Source: Glebionis coronaria
Taxonomy: Eukaryota; Streptophyta; Magnoliopsida; Asterales; Asteraceae
Assembly (NCBI GenBank): GCA_025667525.1
Contig: CM046878.1
Span: forward strand, 396,494,974-396,558,973
DNA: 64,000 nucleotides
Direction of reading: 5' to 3'
Positions 13,002-27,794 of the stretch are shown piece after piece. The translations under genes and the position numbers were made by a program. The first letter of the stretch is position 1, and each line of letters opens with the position of its first letter. Below the pieces are notes generated by a model. The model did not search any database. It was given only the letters and a program-made list of their open reading frames with translations, and was not told the DNA's origin.

Positions 13002-16000
13002 GATTGGTACCAGAGCCATGAGTTATAGAGAACTAGGTCTTTTTTTAAAAAAAACCTAAACTGTAACTGTCAATTTTAATTTTCAAAGAGTCGGTGCACA
13101 AGACTTCGCGTGACTTCAGGTTCAAGCTACTTCTAGGATTACCACTTTAGTATGTGTTATTACGTATACCTTATTGCCAAGTATTTATAAATAAATACTA
13201 TGATCCACTTATGGATATATATTTATATCTAGGATCCCTTTATCGATATATATTTATGTCTTTAAACTTTTCGATAAAAGTTTTATCATTTATTAATGAT
13301 TAACTTAAATAAATACAATGAATTTTCAAGATCTTTCTGTATTTATTTTGAAGTATTTAAATTGCTTTTATTGCAAAAATTTTATATTATGACCTTACAT
13401 ACCTTCATATGCGCGCGTTACTTTCATTTTTTTTAACACTTTGATATATCTATAAATATCCAAATTGTTTTCCGGCTGTTTGTGCTTGGACGTCTTGAAG
13501 CGTAATCTCTAGACCAATGTGTAGCTCAATGTGTCCTTGGAATAGACTAACCGCTATCGTGTGAGTCACACATTTTGAAACATTTCTTAAAATCGTGTTG
13601 AATAATATCATGGTTTTTCATAATATTTTGTTAATTTTTTCTTTATCGTTTTATACGACATACGAAGATTAAATTCATTGACATTTATATGTATCGACTC
13701 CGAAGTGTATTGTTCGCTTATATCTCGGTAACGTCATCGTTATTTTATAAATATGGCACTAGAATTGGAATACGATTTTACTTATATAAAATTGTATCAT
13801 TTGTTTTTCATTAACCTTCTCGCTCCCGGAGTGTAGCATGTTAATGTTCCATTCTTTTCTTGTTATGTTTTGTGTTTTTGACAATCGTGGCACCAAGGAG
13901 GTTTGCCTACTTTGCACCTTGAAACTTGAATTATTAACGTCATTCACCGTTTTGCTTCCAAAATTTTATGTTGGATACCTAGAAGCATCTTCTGTCATTT
14001 ATTATGCTATATTTTTATTTGATGCTCATTATGAGATTTATTTTTCGTTGTTGTAAAATCCACAAGACATGTGTGTATATATATATATTTTGAGCCGTTA
14101 GAAAGTGTCGAGAAATATATTTAATGAAGAAACTGCAGGGGCAGTATAAACAGGTCACAACTTAAAAGTAAAACATGCTTTTTTTTTAAAAAAATAGTTA
14201 AACCTGCATAGAACTTGCAGGGGTATTTTGGTCAATTTCCATTAGGTTTCAGGTCTCGGGTAAAACTAGAAAGTCGTCTTAAACGTTGTTTTGCATCAAA
14301 ATGCTTTAGACTTTGAGTCTTGGAGATGTCGTTTATCGGGTCAATTAATCGGCTCATATTTAAAAGTTAAATTTGATAAAAAAAAAATTTAGAACATGAG
14401 TTTTAAACGTTTCTAAGCAGTTTTAAGTTCATTTGGGATCGTAAAATTTTAACAAATATTATTTTACAACTAACTAATACTAGTTGCATGTGAAAATGTT
14501 TAAAAATAGAAACATTACAGGATTAATAATTACCGAATTAATGGTGTAATTTGAAAATGAATAATATACTTCCTTAAAAGCATGTTGTGTCAATTATCAT
14601 ACATAGAATACACATGTGGATTGTTTTATTCTTTTTATATACATGACTCATTCGTCATTCGATGTTATTTTATTTTCGTTTTCTTCTAACCTTCCACTGA
14701 CCTGGGATGAGTTTTGAAGTTTTGTCTTCACATTCTTCGTCGATATTTTATCGCGTGTCTCATGGCGTTTTCGTCTAAACCTTATAACCTTTTGACACCT
14801 TAACAACTTGTAACCATTTCAATGGTTGTTTTATGAGCTACTATTTGCCACTTTTTGCAAACCTTTGGCTACTTTATACGTTGTCATAATGTCATATTAT
14901 AAATAAATCTGATATTGTTTCACGATTATTTTCACCAATTATTTTTACTTTGGTCTTATAAAACACTTTTCGTGACATTCAAAGTTGCTTATTGAGTATT
15001 TCACAAATTACCTGTTTCCTATAAATTTATAAAATATTTTTTTTAAAATCACATTTTTCAAATGGCATGGTTTACATATAAACATAAGAAACGTAATACT
15101 TTTCGACGAAATGGAGCACTGCATTGCTAGCCCTAAATTATACATGGCCTGATCACCTATGTCTAATTTAGAAGGAGCCATGCTAGGCTGAATAGTAGTC
15201 ACCTTAAAAATCTTGATAATAATCAACTTTTTACTTGTATTTATGATAAAGATAAATAAAATGAAATAAAGTGAAAAGATTTTTTGAAAACCTTTATTAT
15301 TTATGCAAGTGGCGCAATTTCTATGCATCCGCATACGTTTTCTTACCTTTTCTTAAACGAATTACGCGCTTACGAATACGTTTTTACTCGACGATCGCTT
15401 TTTCACTTGTTACTTCATTTTGTCTAATAACTGATTTCTTTTGACCGTTCGTTTAATTACTGACTGTTGATAAAAGACTTGAAAGTCTCGATGTTTTATC
15501 CTTCCTTTTTGTCCAATGTTCTTTATGCGATTTTATAGATCTTTGGAATGTCTCCGCACGTGAATAATGAATTATCACTAGAGTGATTTCCGTATATCCG
15601 GGATGACGTCCGTCACTCTCGTTTGTCACGAAATTCACTCTTGTGAACCGCGCTTTGACTTCTCTCTTTAAACACTAACATCGTTCATTTGATTTGTTTT
15701 AATTACAAGTGATTATTAGGAATTTTAATTTATTAAAATTTTTGTATGGATCTTATTTCCGATCGTGTAACGACCACTGCTAACTTAACGAGCTGATATT
15801 GGTGAACCACCGACCGCACTAACAAAATTGACAAATTGTTTAATCTATTATTTCTTATCGTCTTACCATCAACGCCTTTATTTTATTATTCTCTTTTAGA
15901 ATTCATACAACATTTGCTTCGTTCTCTTTTGTACCGTTGATTTCGTACTAATTGTTGACTATTATTTCCATTCGTAATCGTTTGTTATCTTGTCACATTT

Positions 16001-17173
16001 CGAAAACCCGAATGTAACCCATATTTATTTTGGAATGATAAACACCTTTATGTATTCCTACAAAGTATTATAATTTTTCTTTTTTGGAACTTGTCTACAT
16101 TTTCTAATGATTTTCAATCATCGAAATAACCATCACAAGTAAAAGGTCAAATTTATACCCCATATTTTGTATAACTAAAACTAATGTTTAAAATAAAATT
16201 ATGTTCTACCTTTTGAACTAATTGACTTATCATACTTTACTTTTAATATAATAAAATTACAGGTTTAATTTATATTTCTAATAATGATTTAATTTGGAAA
16301 TTATATTTTCTAATTATAACCATCAATATGAGTTTAATTAATAAATTCATGTCATTCTTTCAAAGTTTCTTAAGACAACCAAAATAAATTAATTTAACTT
16401 CTATTTTTAATATATCATCTTTATCAAGAATGTACCTCAATTGAATTTTAAGGTAATACCAAATACGGGATGGGTAATTGTGACAAATGTTACTTTAATG
16501 TTAATATTTAATTCATTCTTCGCTCTTATTTTTCTAGTATTGTGAATAATTATGTTTTACGGTTACGTGAGTCGAGATCCCTCGTCGATCGTTAATCTTA
16601 AATCATTTAACCACATCTTGTTCGTTTATGCGTTTATTGAAGTCATTTTTTATCTCGTTCTGTTCCTCGTATTGAAGATCACTATTTTATTCTGAGTTTA
16701 AAATGCATCTCGGGAAGCAGTGTATAAGAATAAACGATAAGTGTCACCAGGATTTATGCGTGTACTAGTGGAATGATTGAGGACCGAATCTCTTAATGAA
16801 TAGAGTTAATAAATTCGTTACAACCTCGAGGAGTAAGTTGAAGCCGACACCGCAAGTGGAAAGACTCATGAGATCAAGTAGTTATTATCAAGGGTTCTTT
16901 CAAGGTTTTCTCGATGATTAACGGTGGAGATCTATACTCGATGTTTATGTTCGACCTTTTCTTTTATGTACATACATGGTGTGTGATCTAGTCAAATGAT
17001 CGTAAGTTGTGAGAACTTGAGACGGCATCACCCGATGACGTCCGATCATGTAGAACACATATTATGTAATATCTTTTGACTTTCAACGACGATATTTATT
17101 GAGACTTTAATGCGCGTTGGCGAAAGTGAGGCGAGTTGAGCGCCGGGACGTCGCTCCCTTAAGGTGGCGAGGA
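13002..17173 (+). pseudogene. B interior, unrecognisable or fossil gag-pol
   Basis: No ORF over 110 codons exists in 4.2 kb. A stretch near 15170-15215 (GCTAGGCTGAATAGTAGTCA) resembles C at 30288-30310, where it sits at the place expected for the post-protease motif GMDWLSSH, so the interior is probably a wrecked chromovirus gag-pol rather than unrelated DNA. A weak PPT (AAGGTGGCGAGGA, 17161-17173) precedes the 3' LTR. I recognise nothing else. Confidence 0.5.
13005..13021 (+). other. B primer binding site (initiator tRNA-Met)
   Basis: TGGTACCAGAGCCATG, one mismatch to the complement of the plant initiator tRNA-Met 3' end (TGGTATCAGAGCCA). Confidence 0.8.
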
Positions 17174-20100
17174 TGTAAAACCCGTAAAAATAAGGTCATA
17201 ATTTAATTCTATTTTCAATTATTTTGAAGTATTTTATGACGTTAAATATTATTATGTTTAACGGTTTAAGTTGAAACCGATATTAAATATTATATTTTAA
17301 TATTTTGACGAGCAACGAGGACTACTAGTGATCGCGATACCGACGGATGCCAAAAATTTTATATTTTATTATCGATAGTTTCGATATTTAATACTTTCGA
17401 CGATATCGTTTCAATTACGTATCGAGTCGTTATATTATTATTTTTCGTGTGTGTTTAAACTTTTAAAAAGTACAATCTAACATTTTCAGGTAGTGAAATA
17501 TTTTCTCGTATATTATTTTGAAACTTATTTTTGTGTTGGTTGACGAACTCACAATTTACAGATTTAAATTTGGGCTTACGTGCATAATTTAGCGTCCCTT
17601 ACGACTAAACCGAAAACCTTAGGATTACGTATTTACGTTTTTGAACTCCGTTTTTGATGAGACAATTTTTATTGGATTCGTTTTGTGTCGTTGATTCATA
17701 ATTTATAAAAACGTTTTTCGTAAAACGACCCGAGGGCACGCAAATCGAGAAAAGTAGAATCGAGGAATACCCGTAAATTAGTGAGGTAGGACAAAATACA
17801 TTATCCCACCCCACTAGCTAGCTTGGATGGCACCAACATGACACCACAACCATATGTGGCATCATGTTAGCTACAAACTTACAAGTGTAAGTAAGCTTAC
17901 TCTTTAAGCTTACAACTTTCCCACTAACACAAAACCATTAACCACTTTTCACACATACCATTTACTTACATGCAAACAACCTCAAATCCTCTAAAAACCT
18001 CTCACCCTTGCCATCCATATTGAAGCTACAAACACCCCTTTTGATCTTTTCTAGCCATGAAATACATGTTAACTAGCTCTATCATGGAGTTATCTTGAAG
18101 CCTTGATCATTTGGTGGCCATATTAACAACATTGGAGATGATTTGCTTGTGTCCTAGGGCTGATTTCTCAACTATTGTTCTTGCTGTTTGATGATCTTGG
18201 AGTTATTTGTGGTGTTCATCAAGTTCTTGTCTTCCAAAAACAAGAAATACACTTGGTTGGTAAAGAAGATCATCCTCTCCATTTTCTCTTGTTATTTTTG
18301 TAAAGAACAAATGTATTTTCTTTCATTTTTTATATGTATATGATGTATATATGATGATAAAAATGTTGTGTGGGGATCAAGTGTTGATAGATATGCTTAA
18401 AAAGGTTAATAACTATAAGAAATGAGGCTAAAATCATGCTTATTTAGTTGGCTGTATAAAAACAGTATATAACGAAAACTTGAACTGATAAAATTGCATG
18501 GTATGATCCATTTACAGTAAGTACAAGATATTATACACATGTGAGAGTTGGACATGCAATGGAATCAATATAATGAGTGAGATATGATCAAAACAAGTTG
18601 GGTGTTCTAATCCGAATAAGCAGTTTTGTAGGGACTATTAAGGAAAGATAAACTTAAAATGAGCAGTAGCTATAACTAAGTTAAATGTAGCACATAATAT
18701 GAAGAACATGTCATCCAAAAATGAGCTTCTAATTCATTATAGAACTCTAGATATGATAAAAATGGTGAACATGAAGATAAAAATCAGATTTTGAGAATTA
18801 ATGTTTATTATTATTATATAAGCACTAAAATTTTATTGTATAAAATGTAAAATAAAAATCCACTAACTTATGAAACTTATTTATATAAATATTTAAAGGG
18901 TTAATTAAATGGATGAATTATATAAATGGTTGTGGAATAATACTTATAAGTAATAAAAACTATAAACTTGATTTTTTTACGACTTTTTCGGCTATTACCG
19001 TAAAATTAACGTTTTTCGCCAAATAAAACTTAGAAGATCAAACCCGTCTAATGTAAAGTTTATAAAAGTAATATAATGATATATAAGTAACTAATACAAG
19101 GAAAAACCGATAAAACCCGAACTATAGGACATACGTACATTAACGAGCTAAATAAGCATATTGGACTAATAATTGGACTAAATAAGATAAACACTTATAA
19201 AAAGAACTTATTGGGCTTAACCCATTTGGGCCCATCATGGAAAGTATAGATACTGATAATATAGGTATAAAATGGATTAAAACAAGTTAAATAACTTATA
19301 CTAAGCTTATTGGACTTAAAATAGCTAAGTAGGTAAAACTAGTAAACGAGTAAAAAGTTACCAAAACGTAAACACTAAAATGAGTAAACAAGGATATATA
19401 AACCCACTTGATCATCATCATATGTACAAAATCATCATATGTATATTGTTATTTTGATAAAATTCATTAGACAAGAGTCTAAGACCGATTATTATTTATA
19501 TAGGTTTCCGTGACCGAAGCACGCCCGTAGCCGATAATCCGCCTTTCATTATCAACGTGAGTCTATAGCCTCGCTTTATACTAGTTATTAAATGATTTTA
19601 AACCCGCGAGGGGGAATACATGTTTTTATAAACATAGAACACAAGATTTTTATGGTATGCTTTGTCCCTCTATGAATGGACTCGTGGTTGCCTTTAAATT
19701 GCATTAAGTGGTTGCCTTTGTTAAAGCCTCAATTATGGACCGTTAACTAGCTTATGATGGGATAGCCGCTAGTACAATTAATAGATCTATGGGGGATGCC
19801 GCCCCGGTTCAGTTTTGGTGGACTTGTCATAGAAGCTTAGGCCCGACCTCCACACTGTTTGGACATATTGTATTGAGAAGTCAGGTATACGGCAATGTAC
19901 CAAAAATCTAGAGGTAACCGACAATTAATAAATCTCTCGTCTTATTAGACTGATATGGGAGTGTTTAAGGGCTCGGTTCCATGAGCTTATTGCAATTTAT
20001 GCTATATACAATTATCATTGTTGATGCAAATTATTATTTGATGCTTATAAGCATGCCACAAACTTATAATCTTTGCTTGTGTTAAACTTGATTTCATAAA

Positions 20101-20423
20101 CCTATAGATTCACTCGGACTCACATATATTTCAGGTAATCAAGAAGTGGAAGCTTGGAGGTCACGGGAATGAAGTTGTGCACTGCTTTTGTTGTTCAAAC
20201 TCTTTGATTTATTTATCGTTCCATTTTTAAAACAAACTAATATGTTGTTTTAACTTATCTTTTGGTAATGATTACTTGGGACTACGCTACTCTGACAAAT
20301 ATTTTAGGAACGATAAATCTAAAATGTCTCTTTTCGAGTCGTTCTTTATAAATTATGTGTTGTTGTATCATTGTTTAGCACCCAAAGATGTATTCCGCTG
20401 CGTGTAAATTTGGGGGTGTTAAA
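17174..20423 (+). repeat. B 3' LTR
   Basis: Collinear with 9732-13001, about 2% different in the part compared. One visible indel is the loss near 20117 of a short stretch around ATTTTTGCTGATTC. Confidence 0.88.
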
Positions 20424-20428
20424 GATGA

Positions 20429-20924
20429 CATATATTGGCTAATGGTAAAATATGTTAACAGTTTTCATAAGATAAACATAAGGCTTTTCAAACTATAAAA
20501 CCAGTTTTATGAACATGTTCCAGGTTTTCCAGGACTTATACATTTCCGCTGCTATTAAGTCTTTATTATGTTTTAGTCATTTATACTATGTTTATATCCG
20601 TGCACTGAGCGTTATCCTCAGCCGTTACTTTCATTTCCATGTCCCCAAAACGGCAGGTACTCAAGGACTGACTGGATCATTTGGAGGACACGCATAGGAT
20701 GGGAGCTACCTTAGATTCCTTCTCTTATTGCCTTCATATTTATGCTTGTTTAGTTTTCGTTTTTGTTCATTTACTTTATTTATGTTTTGCGCTTATGTTG
20801 GGAACAGATGTTTGATTCCGGTTTTCCCTATGGTCATGTATGTTTTAGTACATATTACCTTACATGCTTTGATGAGACGCCATAACTACGCGTGACATTC
20901 CATTTATCAAAATGGGGTGTTACA
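20429..20924 (+). repeat. A2: 5' LTR of element A, second part
   Basis: Continues the LTR interrupted at 9731 and ends ATGGGGTGTTACA. The two A2 pieces together make about 2.88 kb. Confidence 0.85.
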
Positions 20925-21284
20925 ATTATGGTATCAGAGCCAAGGCTTCGACCTGTAGGCTCTAAAACTTGACCTGTGACTAGTGGGTAGTCACCAGGAG
21001 CTTCCTAAGCCAACGTTTGTTATTCTACGTATTGATGTTTTCAGCGCATTGTTGCTTTAACCATGATGTTTTCAGCACCTTGAGGTTTTAACCTCGATGT
21101 TTCATCGATATTGTTTTACTAATATGGATGGACAACCGTCATTCATATTTAGTTATGTGTCATTGTTTCATGCATAATGTTCCTCGTGAACTGTGGCTAT
21201 GTGGACTGAACCCCAGTAGTTCATAATTAGTCACATAAAATTTTTTTTCTGTTAAGTTTTGATAGATGAGTTTCATTTACCGCC
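20925..21284 (+). mobile_element. A: PBS and short leader fragment before truncated LTR
   Basis: The PBS TGGTATCAGAGCCA (20929) is followed by leader nearly identical to 23478-23830. At about 21276 the leader stops and TTACCGCC joins directly to LTR sequence. TTACCGCC is the pol end (Leu-Pro-Pro codons) that also precedes the truncated LTR at 50602-50609. This marks a deletion from leader to pol end, with TTA shared at the join. Confidence 0.78.
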
Positions 21285-23473
21285 ATTATATATATTTATT
21301 ACGAACACGAATAAATATATTAAGTCACGGTTAATAATTAATTAAAACACGTAAAACACGAACACGATAAAACACGGGAACACACTAAAATATTTAGACT
21401 CGAGAAAAGTACGGATAACCCCATGTGGGCCCCATGCCACGAAATTAGGAGAGGAAAAGAGCCTAGCCCATCAATTTTACTAAACAAGAAAAAGGAGGAA
21501 TCATGTTTCATTTTTGCAAAATCTAGAAAATATTTAAAACCCTAAAACTTTTCCTCCATTCTTTATTTCTCTTTGGCTGCCAACTTCAAGAACACCACAA
21601 GGGTGTTCGGGTTGATTTTTGATCTTGTATTTTATGCAAGCATTCGTGTATGTTCGTCCTTGATTGATCCACGCATTCGGTATAACCTTTTAAACCTATT
21701 TATTTTATGTTTTGATTTAATAAATTACATAAGATCACGATGTTTTTAAAAACTAATTAAAAACATTTATTAAACATGTCTATGATTATGGGGTAGATCA
21801 AAACAAGGGTTTTTTGGGGTGTTTGTCTAGCCGACGCCTAAACCGAACCCCTAAGGGGTCTCGGCTTGGCTTGTGAACCACCACCGAGATACATGTTTTA
21901 ACCTAAGTATTTAACTTTATTTAATTAAAAACATGATATATTTAATTAAATATTTTTAACCTATAGTTTATTTAATTTACATGTAATGATTAATAAACTA
22001 TACCTTATATCAATATGACTTAGAAAAATAATCAGAAAACACTTAAGCTTATATACTTAGCTTATTTAACCAGCTTATATCTAATTATGGAAACTTTCTA
22101 TTTTTAGAAACTTATTTAATTAAGGCAGTTAATCTATTTATGGAAACTTTCTATTTTTTGGAAACTTTCTATTTTTGGTAACTTTTTATTTTTGGAAACT
22201 TTCTATTTTTGGAAACTTTCAATTTTAGGAAACCTGCTATTTTTAGAAAGTTACTTATTATTACACAACAAGTATAATAATACATGAAGTACAAGTAATA
22301 CTTAATCAGAATAGACAAAATATAAGATAAGTACAGTTTAAAAGCTTAAAATAGTAAACCATGACATGAACGTATAAAATAAGCTAAGACATGACATAAA
22401 ACCAGTTACGTATATAGTAACCAGATAATTATACACGTATGTATTTATGTAGCATTAGTGATACCGAAGTAGGACTCTCTTCAGTTCTTCTTCTTCGTTC
22501 ACTGGACATAAGGTACGGATTCCCGTCCTTTCAGTATGGACATTCTTTCCTTATTAGGATTCCCCGTATGCAGCCAAATGTTTTCCCGTAGTATAAGTTT
22601 ATATGTTTGACTTGCTTATGTTTAATTTAGAATACTTATAGCCATATACATGGATGACCAGTTTCACCTAGTTATGGAGGTACCATAACCATAACATTAT
22701 AGGCACTGATGTTATGACTTCACCACGGCGGAGTGATTGCTCGTGGCGTCCCTTCAGCTTTTGGCCATATTATTATATTTATCATGTGGGGCGTATGGGT
22801 GCATCCTAGTTACATGTTTTCAGCAAGATTACTCAGTGTGAATGTGGTGTGTGCCTTGCATCCTTCACAAGGAGCTGATCCCTCCTACCCAAAACCAGTA
22901 TATTAAATTAGAGGCAGCCCCTCTAATTTGCATGATGAGGTCACCCCTCCAAGTATTTATGCACGGTGGATTTTCATGACCTATATTGTTTAATGGTAAA
23001 ATATGTTAAACAATTTTCATAAGATAAACATAAGGCTTTTCAAACTATAAAACCAGTTTTATGAACATGTTCCAGGTTTTCCAGGACTTATACATTTCCG
23101 CTGCTATTAAGTCTTTATTATGTTTTAGTCGTTTATACTATGTCTATATCTGTGCACTGAGCGTTATGCTCAGCCGTTACTTTCCTTTCCATGTCCCCAA
23201 AACGGCAAGTACTCAAGGACTGACTGGATCATTTGGAGGACACGCATAGGATGGGAGCTACCTTAGATTCCTTCTCCTCTTGCCTTCATATTTATGCTTG
23301 TTTAGTCTTCCTTTTTGTTCATTTACTTTATTTATGTTTTTGGCTTATGTTGGGAACCGATGTTTGATTCCGGTTTTCCCTATCATGTATGTTTTAGTAC
23401 ATATTACCTTGCATGCTTTGATGACACGCCATAACTACGCGTGACATTCCATTTATCAAAATGGGGTGTTTCA
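21285..23473 (+). repeat. A3: middle LTR of element A, 5'-truncated
   Basis: It lacks about the first 245 bp of the LTR, including the TG end. It also carries an internal deletion of about 356 bp, joining CACCGAGA to TACATG at about 21889 (A2 8200-8555 missing). Both defects are identical in 50610-52907. It ends GTGTTTCA, a change from GTTACA. Confidence 0.85.
22083..22245 (+). repeat. 18-bp tandem repeat, A3 LTR
   Basis: About six units of TGGAAACTTTCTATTTTT, fewer than in A4 (51411-51670) although the two LTRs share their deletions. The array length has therefore changed since they separated. Confidence 0.82.
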
Positions 23474-24972
23474 ATTATGGTATCAGAGCCAAGGCTTCGA
23501 CCTGTAGGCTCTAAAACTTGACCTGTGACTAGTGGGTAGTCACCAGGAGCTTCCTAAGCCAACGTTTGTTATTCTACGTATTGATGTTTTCAGCGCATTG
23601 TTGCTTTAACCATGATGTTTTCAGCACCTTGAGGTTTTAACCTCGATGTTTTCATCGATATTGTTTTACTAATATGGATGGACAACCGTCATTCATATTT
23701 AGTTATGTGTCATTGTTTCATGCATAATGTTCCTCGTGAACTGTGACTATGTGGACTGAACCCCAGTAGTTCATAATTAGTCACATAAATTTTTTTTTCT
23801 GTTAACTTTTGACAGATGAGTTTCATTTATTTATGTTTCATGTATCATTGTTGCAGGGATTATGACTAAGTAATGGTTGGTACATGACTGGCCCTATTTA
23901 GTCGCATGTGATTTTATCGAAACTTTTAACTTTGGGACCGACCCATAGGCATCGCCTCGCCATTTCTTTTGTTTTGGGACCGACCCATAGGCTTCCCCTC
24001 GCACATATAAAGGTGTTATAAACTACATTACGCATTCATGCACTGTTTTTCATGCATAAAATTTTTCTCATGATTTATTGGCATAAATTTTTTTTTGTCC
24101 CCTCATAAGTTACTATGTTTTTTTATGTCAAGTATATTTTCATACTGTCATGGTTAAACTCAGTTTCATGCTGATTATGTTATACACTCCTTCATGTTAA
24201 ATCGTTTCATGTTTCTTTAATGATAATTCCGTCTTCATGTTGATTACGTCTTATGCCTCTTTTGTTATTTATGCTTTCATGTAAGACACTGTTGGATTTC
24301 ATTGAACCTTGCTTTCATGATAGTCATGGTTGATTTTCACTGATCATGCTGTCAGGCAAATCATCGCTGAATTTTGTGTAACCACACTTTAACGTTTTTC
24401 GATACAACCAGGGTGATGTCTATGCTAATATCGCCAGGTTATCGTAAATCATGAAAAATGATCGACCCCATACCGATCATTTCATGAGCATTCCATGTGT
24501 ACTCCATGTACCGTATTCCATGTGTACTACACGTACCCAAAATCCATGTGTATTTCACTTGCAATACTTCACGAGTATTCGCTAGTCGATTCTGAATCAT
24601 CTCAGACATATGTACACTTGCTGATACTCTACAAATTGTTGATGCGGCTCATAGCTTGGAGTTGTTACTAAAGGTTGATGCTGCTGATGTTTGGAGACGC
24701 TACGAGATGCGGATGCTGTTCACAACCTGGAGATCCTACAAGACAAAGACAAAGGCGTCAGAGCAAAGCAATTGGACGAGAATATGCTTCACCATCGGAC
24801 GATTTCCATCAATCATTGTCCCTAATTCTTAGTTACATGTCACACGTCATTCGGCTGTCATTTCAGCCATATGAGTGCAAACCGGTACCAGCCGGCCACT
24901 CAGCTGAATAGTTACTTGAATCACGGTCATGAGAATGACCGTCATGGAACTGACAGACAGGACGATAGTAAC
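23474..24972 (+). pseudogene. A internal region, first part: PBS, leader, decayed gag
   Basis: The PBS TGGTATCAGAGCCA (23478) is followed by a leader and then sequence without a long ORF. A direct repeat containing GGGACCGACCCATAGGC lies at 23934-24003. From 24670 a 78-codon stretch (to 24911) is open and hydrophilic; gag is expected here, but I cannot identify a domain. C inserted at 24972 (TSD GTAAC 24968-24972). Confidence 0.6.
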
Positions 24973-27339
24973 TGTGACAATCCGTCAATTTACGATTGAT
25001 ATTTTATTCTCAAATATTATTTGAAAATATTATTTTAATATTACAATATGAACTCACATATTTTTGGGAAGAAATTTTGATTTACGTCTTGGAGTAGCAT
25101 CGACTATGTCTAAACCGGAGGATTCAACGTTACATGCTTACGTTTACATACACCGTCTTTGGTGACAGTCCGACATCTCAGAAAATAAATTTGTCCGTGA
25201 ATATTATTTTGGAGTTTTAAATTTGTGTTGGTTCATAAACTCACAAATTTACGAGAAGAGACTAGGACTTACGATTTTATTTTTAACGTCCTTTACGACT
25301 AAAACGGAAACCTTAGGATTACGTATTTACGTTTTCGAACTCCGTTTTTGATGAGACAATTTTTATTGGATTCGTTTTGTGACGTCGATTCATAATTTAT
25401 AATAACGTTTTTCGTAAAACGACCCGAGGGCACGCAAATCGAGGAAACTAGAATCGAGGAGTACCCGTAAATAAATGGGATGAGACAAGTGGGACACTTG
25501 TCCCACCCCACTCCCAAAACCGGCCTAATTTAACTAACACACCAAAAGGTGTCATTTAGTTAGCTAGCTACTTAGACACTTGTCTAACTAAGCTTAAAAC
25601 TTAAGCTTCCACTATCAAAACCATTTGCAACATACCACTCTCCTCATTTGCAACATGCAAACTACTCCAAAACCCTCTCCCTCTCTTCTCTATGCCGTCC
25701 CATATCATCAACCAAAACACCCCAATTGATCCAAATTTAACCACAAACATATGTTATAATTAACATATGTTAATCTCCATCCAAAAAGATGAAGATTGGT
25801 GTAAGTTATAACATCAAAGGAGGAGTTTCCATGGAGTATTAGGGCTGATTTTCCACAAGGTTTCTATGAGGAATGGTGGTCATGAAGATGGTCTTGGTGC
25901 ATCATAAGTTTCTCCATCCAAAACCATGCCAAACTCATAACCTACATCAAGTTGGTGGTATAAAGATTGTCCTCCTCAACTTCTTGTTATTTTGATTATG
26001 TAAACATGTATTTTATTTCCTATTGTATATATTATGATGATTATATGATGATAAAAATGTTATGTGGGGATTTGTTGTTGATAATCATGGATAAAAAGGT
26101 GAAAAACCATAAGAAACAAGGTTAAAATCTTGGTTAAATTTGATGGCTGTATAAAACAGTAAAGAAGTAAGTCATAAACTGATAAAATGATGAAGTGGAA
26201 TAGATTTACAGTAAGCTATGGGTCTTGTACACATGTGAGAGTTGGCCGTGCAATGGAATCAAAATAATGAGTGAGATATGATCAAAACAAGTTTAGGGTA
26301 TAAATCTGAAGTTAAATGTAGCACATATCATTTAGTTTATGTGATAAAAATTTGAGCTTCTATATCCATATAGAACTCAAGATATGGCAGTTTTGGTGAA
26401 GATGAAGTTAAAAATCAGATTTTTGGAAATTAAAGAATAATACTATTATATAAGCACTCACATTTTAATATATAAAATGTAAAATAAAAACCCACTAACT
26501 TATAAAACTTATTTATATAAATATATATAAAAGGTTAATCAAATTGATAAATTATATAAATGGTGGTGAAATAATGTTTATAAGTAATAAAAACTATAAA
26601 TATGATTTTTACGACTTTTTCGGCTATCGCCGTAAAATTAACGTTTTTGTTAAATAAAACTTAGATGGTTGGACCCGTCTAATGAAAACTTTATAAAACT
26701 TATATAATGATATATAGACATGTATAACAAGTAAAAACCGATAAAACCCGAACTATAGGGCATACGGACATTAACGAGCTAAGTAAACATATTGGACTAA
26801 TACTTGGGCTAATAATTGGACTAAATAAGATAAACACCCATAAAAAGAACTTATTGGGCTTAACCCATTTGGGCCCAACTTGAAAGTGTATGTACTGATA
26901 TAAAAGTACAAAATGGATTAAAATAAGTTAAATAACTTATAATAAGCTTGTTGGACCTAAAACACGTAAATAGGTAAGACGAGAAAACTAGTATAAAAGT
27001 TATCAACACATAACTCTAAAATGAGTAAACGAGAATATGTAAACCCACTTGATCATCATATATATATAATCATCATATGTATACATAATTGATATATTTA
27101 TAAAGTCATTGGACAAACGTCTAAGACCGATTATTATTTGTCTAGGTTTCCATGATTGAAGCACGTACCGTACATCCAAATCGCCGATAACCGCCTTCCC
27201 ATATCAACGTGAGTTCATAGCCTCGCACTCTTTTAAATGTTTTATAAATGCTTTATAAACCCGCGAGGGAGATAACATGTTAGTTTTTATAAAAGTTTGG
27301 ACATCATTTGTCCCGATTGTTTGTTTATTGATTTTGGAC

Positions 27340-27400
27340 CCGAATGATTGAATGACCCGATTGTATGACCCGATAAATGATTAATGGACCCGATAGATGA
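27340..27400 (+). repeat. GACCCGAT short repeats in C LTR
   Basis: Four to five copies of (T)GACCCGAW spaced about 14-22 bp. The second LTR copy is at about 36455-36515. Confidence 0.6.
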
Positions 27401-27794
27401 AATTAAATGGATTATTAAAGTTAGGTTATGTCACTAAAAGTCCCATTAGCATGAATTGTGAACTACCGGGAGTTGGTAGACGCTTATGCATTTAATAGTA
27501 CTATTTGGGGACGATCACCCCAGTTCGCGCCTTGACGGTTGATCCCCGTCGTGCCACATTGATTGGTAAGCGAATTTATGTATGAGAAGATTTCCATAGC
27601 GTGACCTTTGTGACGACACGCTACTTTAGATGGGCAAAATTTGTATCGGGTTAGCTACCCGTTGTTGGTTTAGTAAGGTAAAAATGTCATGCGGCTTATA
27701 ATAATCCAAGTTAACAAAATAATAATAGACGCTCCGAATTACGATGTATTGCCTGACTAGCAATACAGGGTCATACTATTGATATTATGATTGT

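Larger units (their letters stand above)
9732..20423 (+). mobile_element. B: chromovirus-like element with no coding capacity
   Basis: Two LTRs (9732-13001, 3,270 bp; 17174-20423, 3,250 bp) flank 4,172 bp of interior. The flanks are CATGA (9727-9731) and GATGA (20424-20428), a TSD with one changed base; the uninterrupted site is seen at 22975 (TTTTCATGACCTATATTG). Both LTRs end GTTAAA rather than the usual GTTACA. Over about 650 bp the LTRs differ by roughly 2%. The LTR family is related to that of C: both share a block around CGACCCGAGGGCACGCAAAT. Confidence 0.85.

Noticed and set aside
20509..20697. 62-codon ORFs starting MNMFQVFQ at 20509, 23061 and 52492
   Set aside because: Same place in three A-family LTR copies; absent as an ORF in A1. 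Probably chance in U5.
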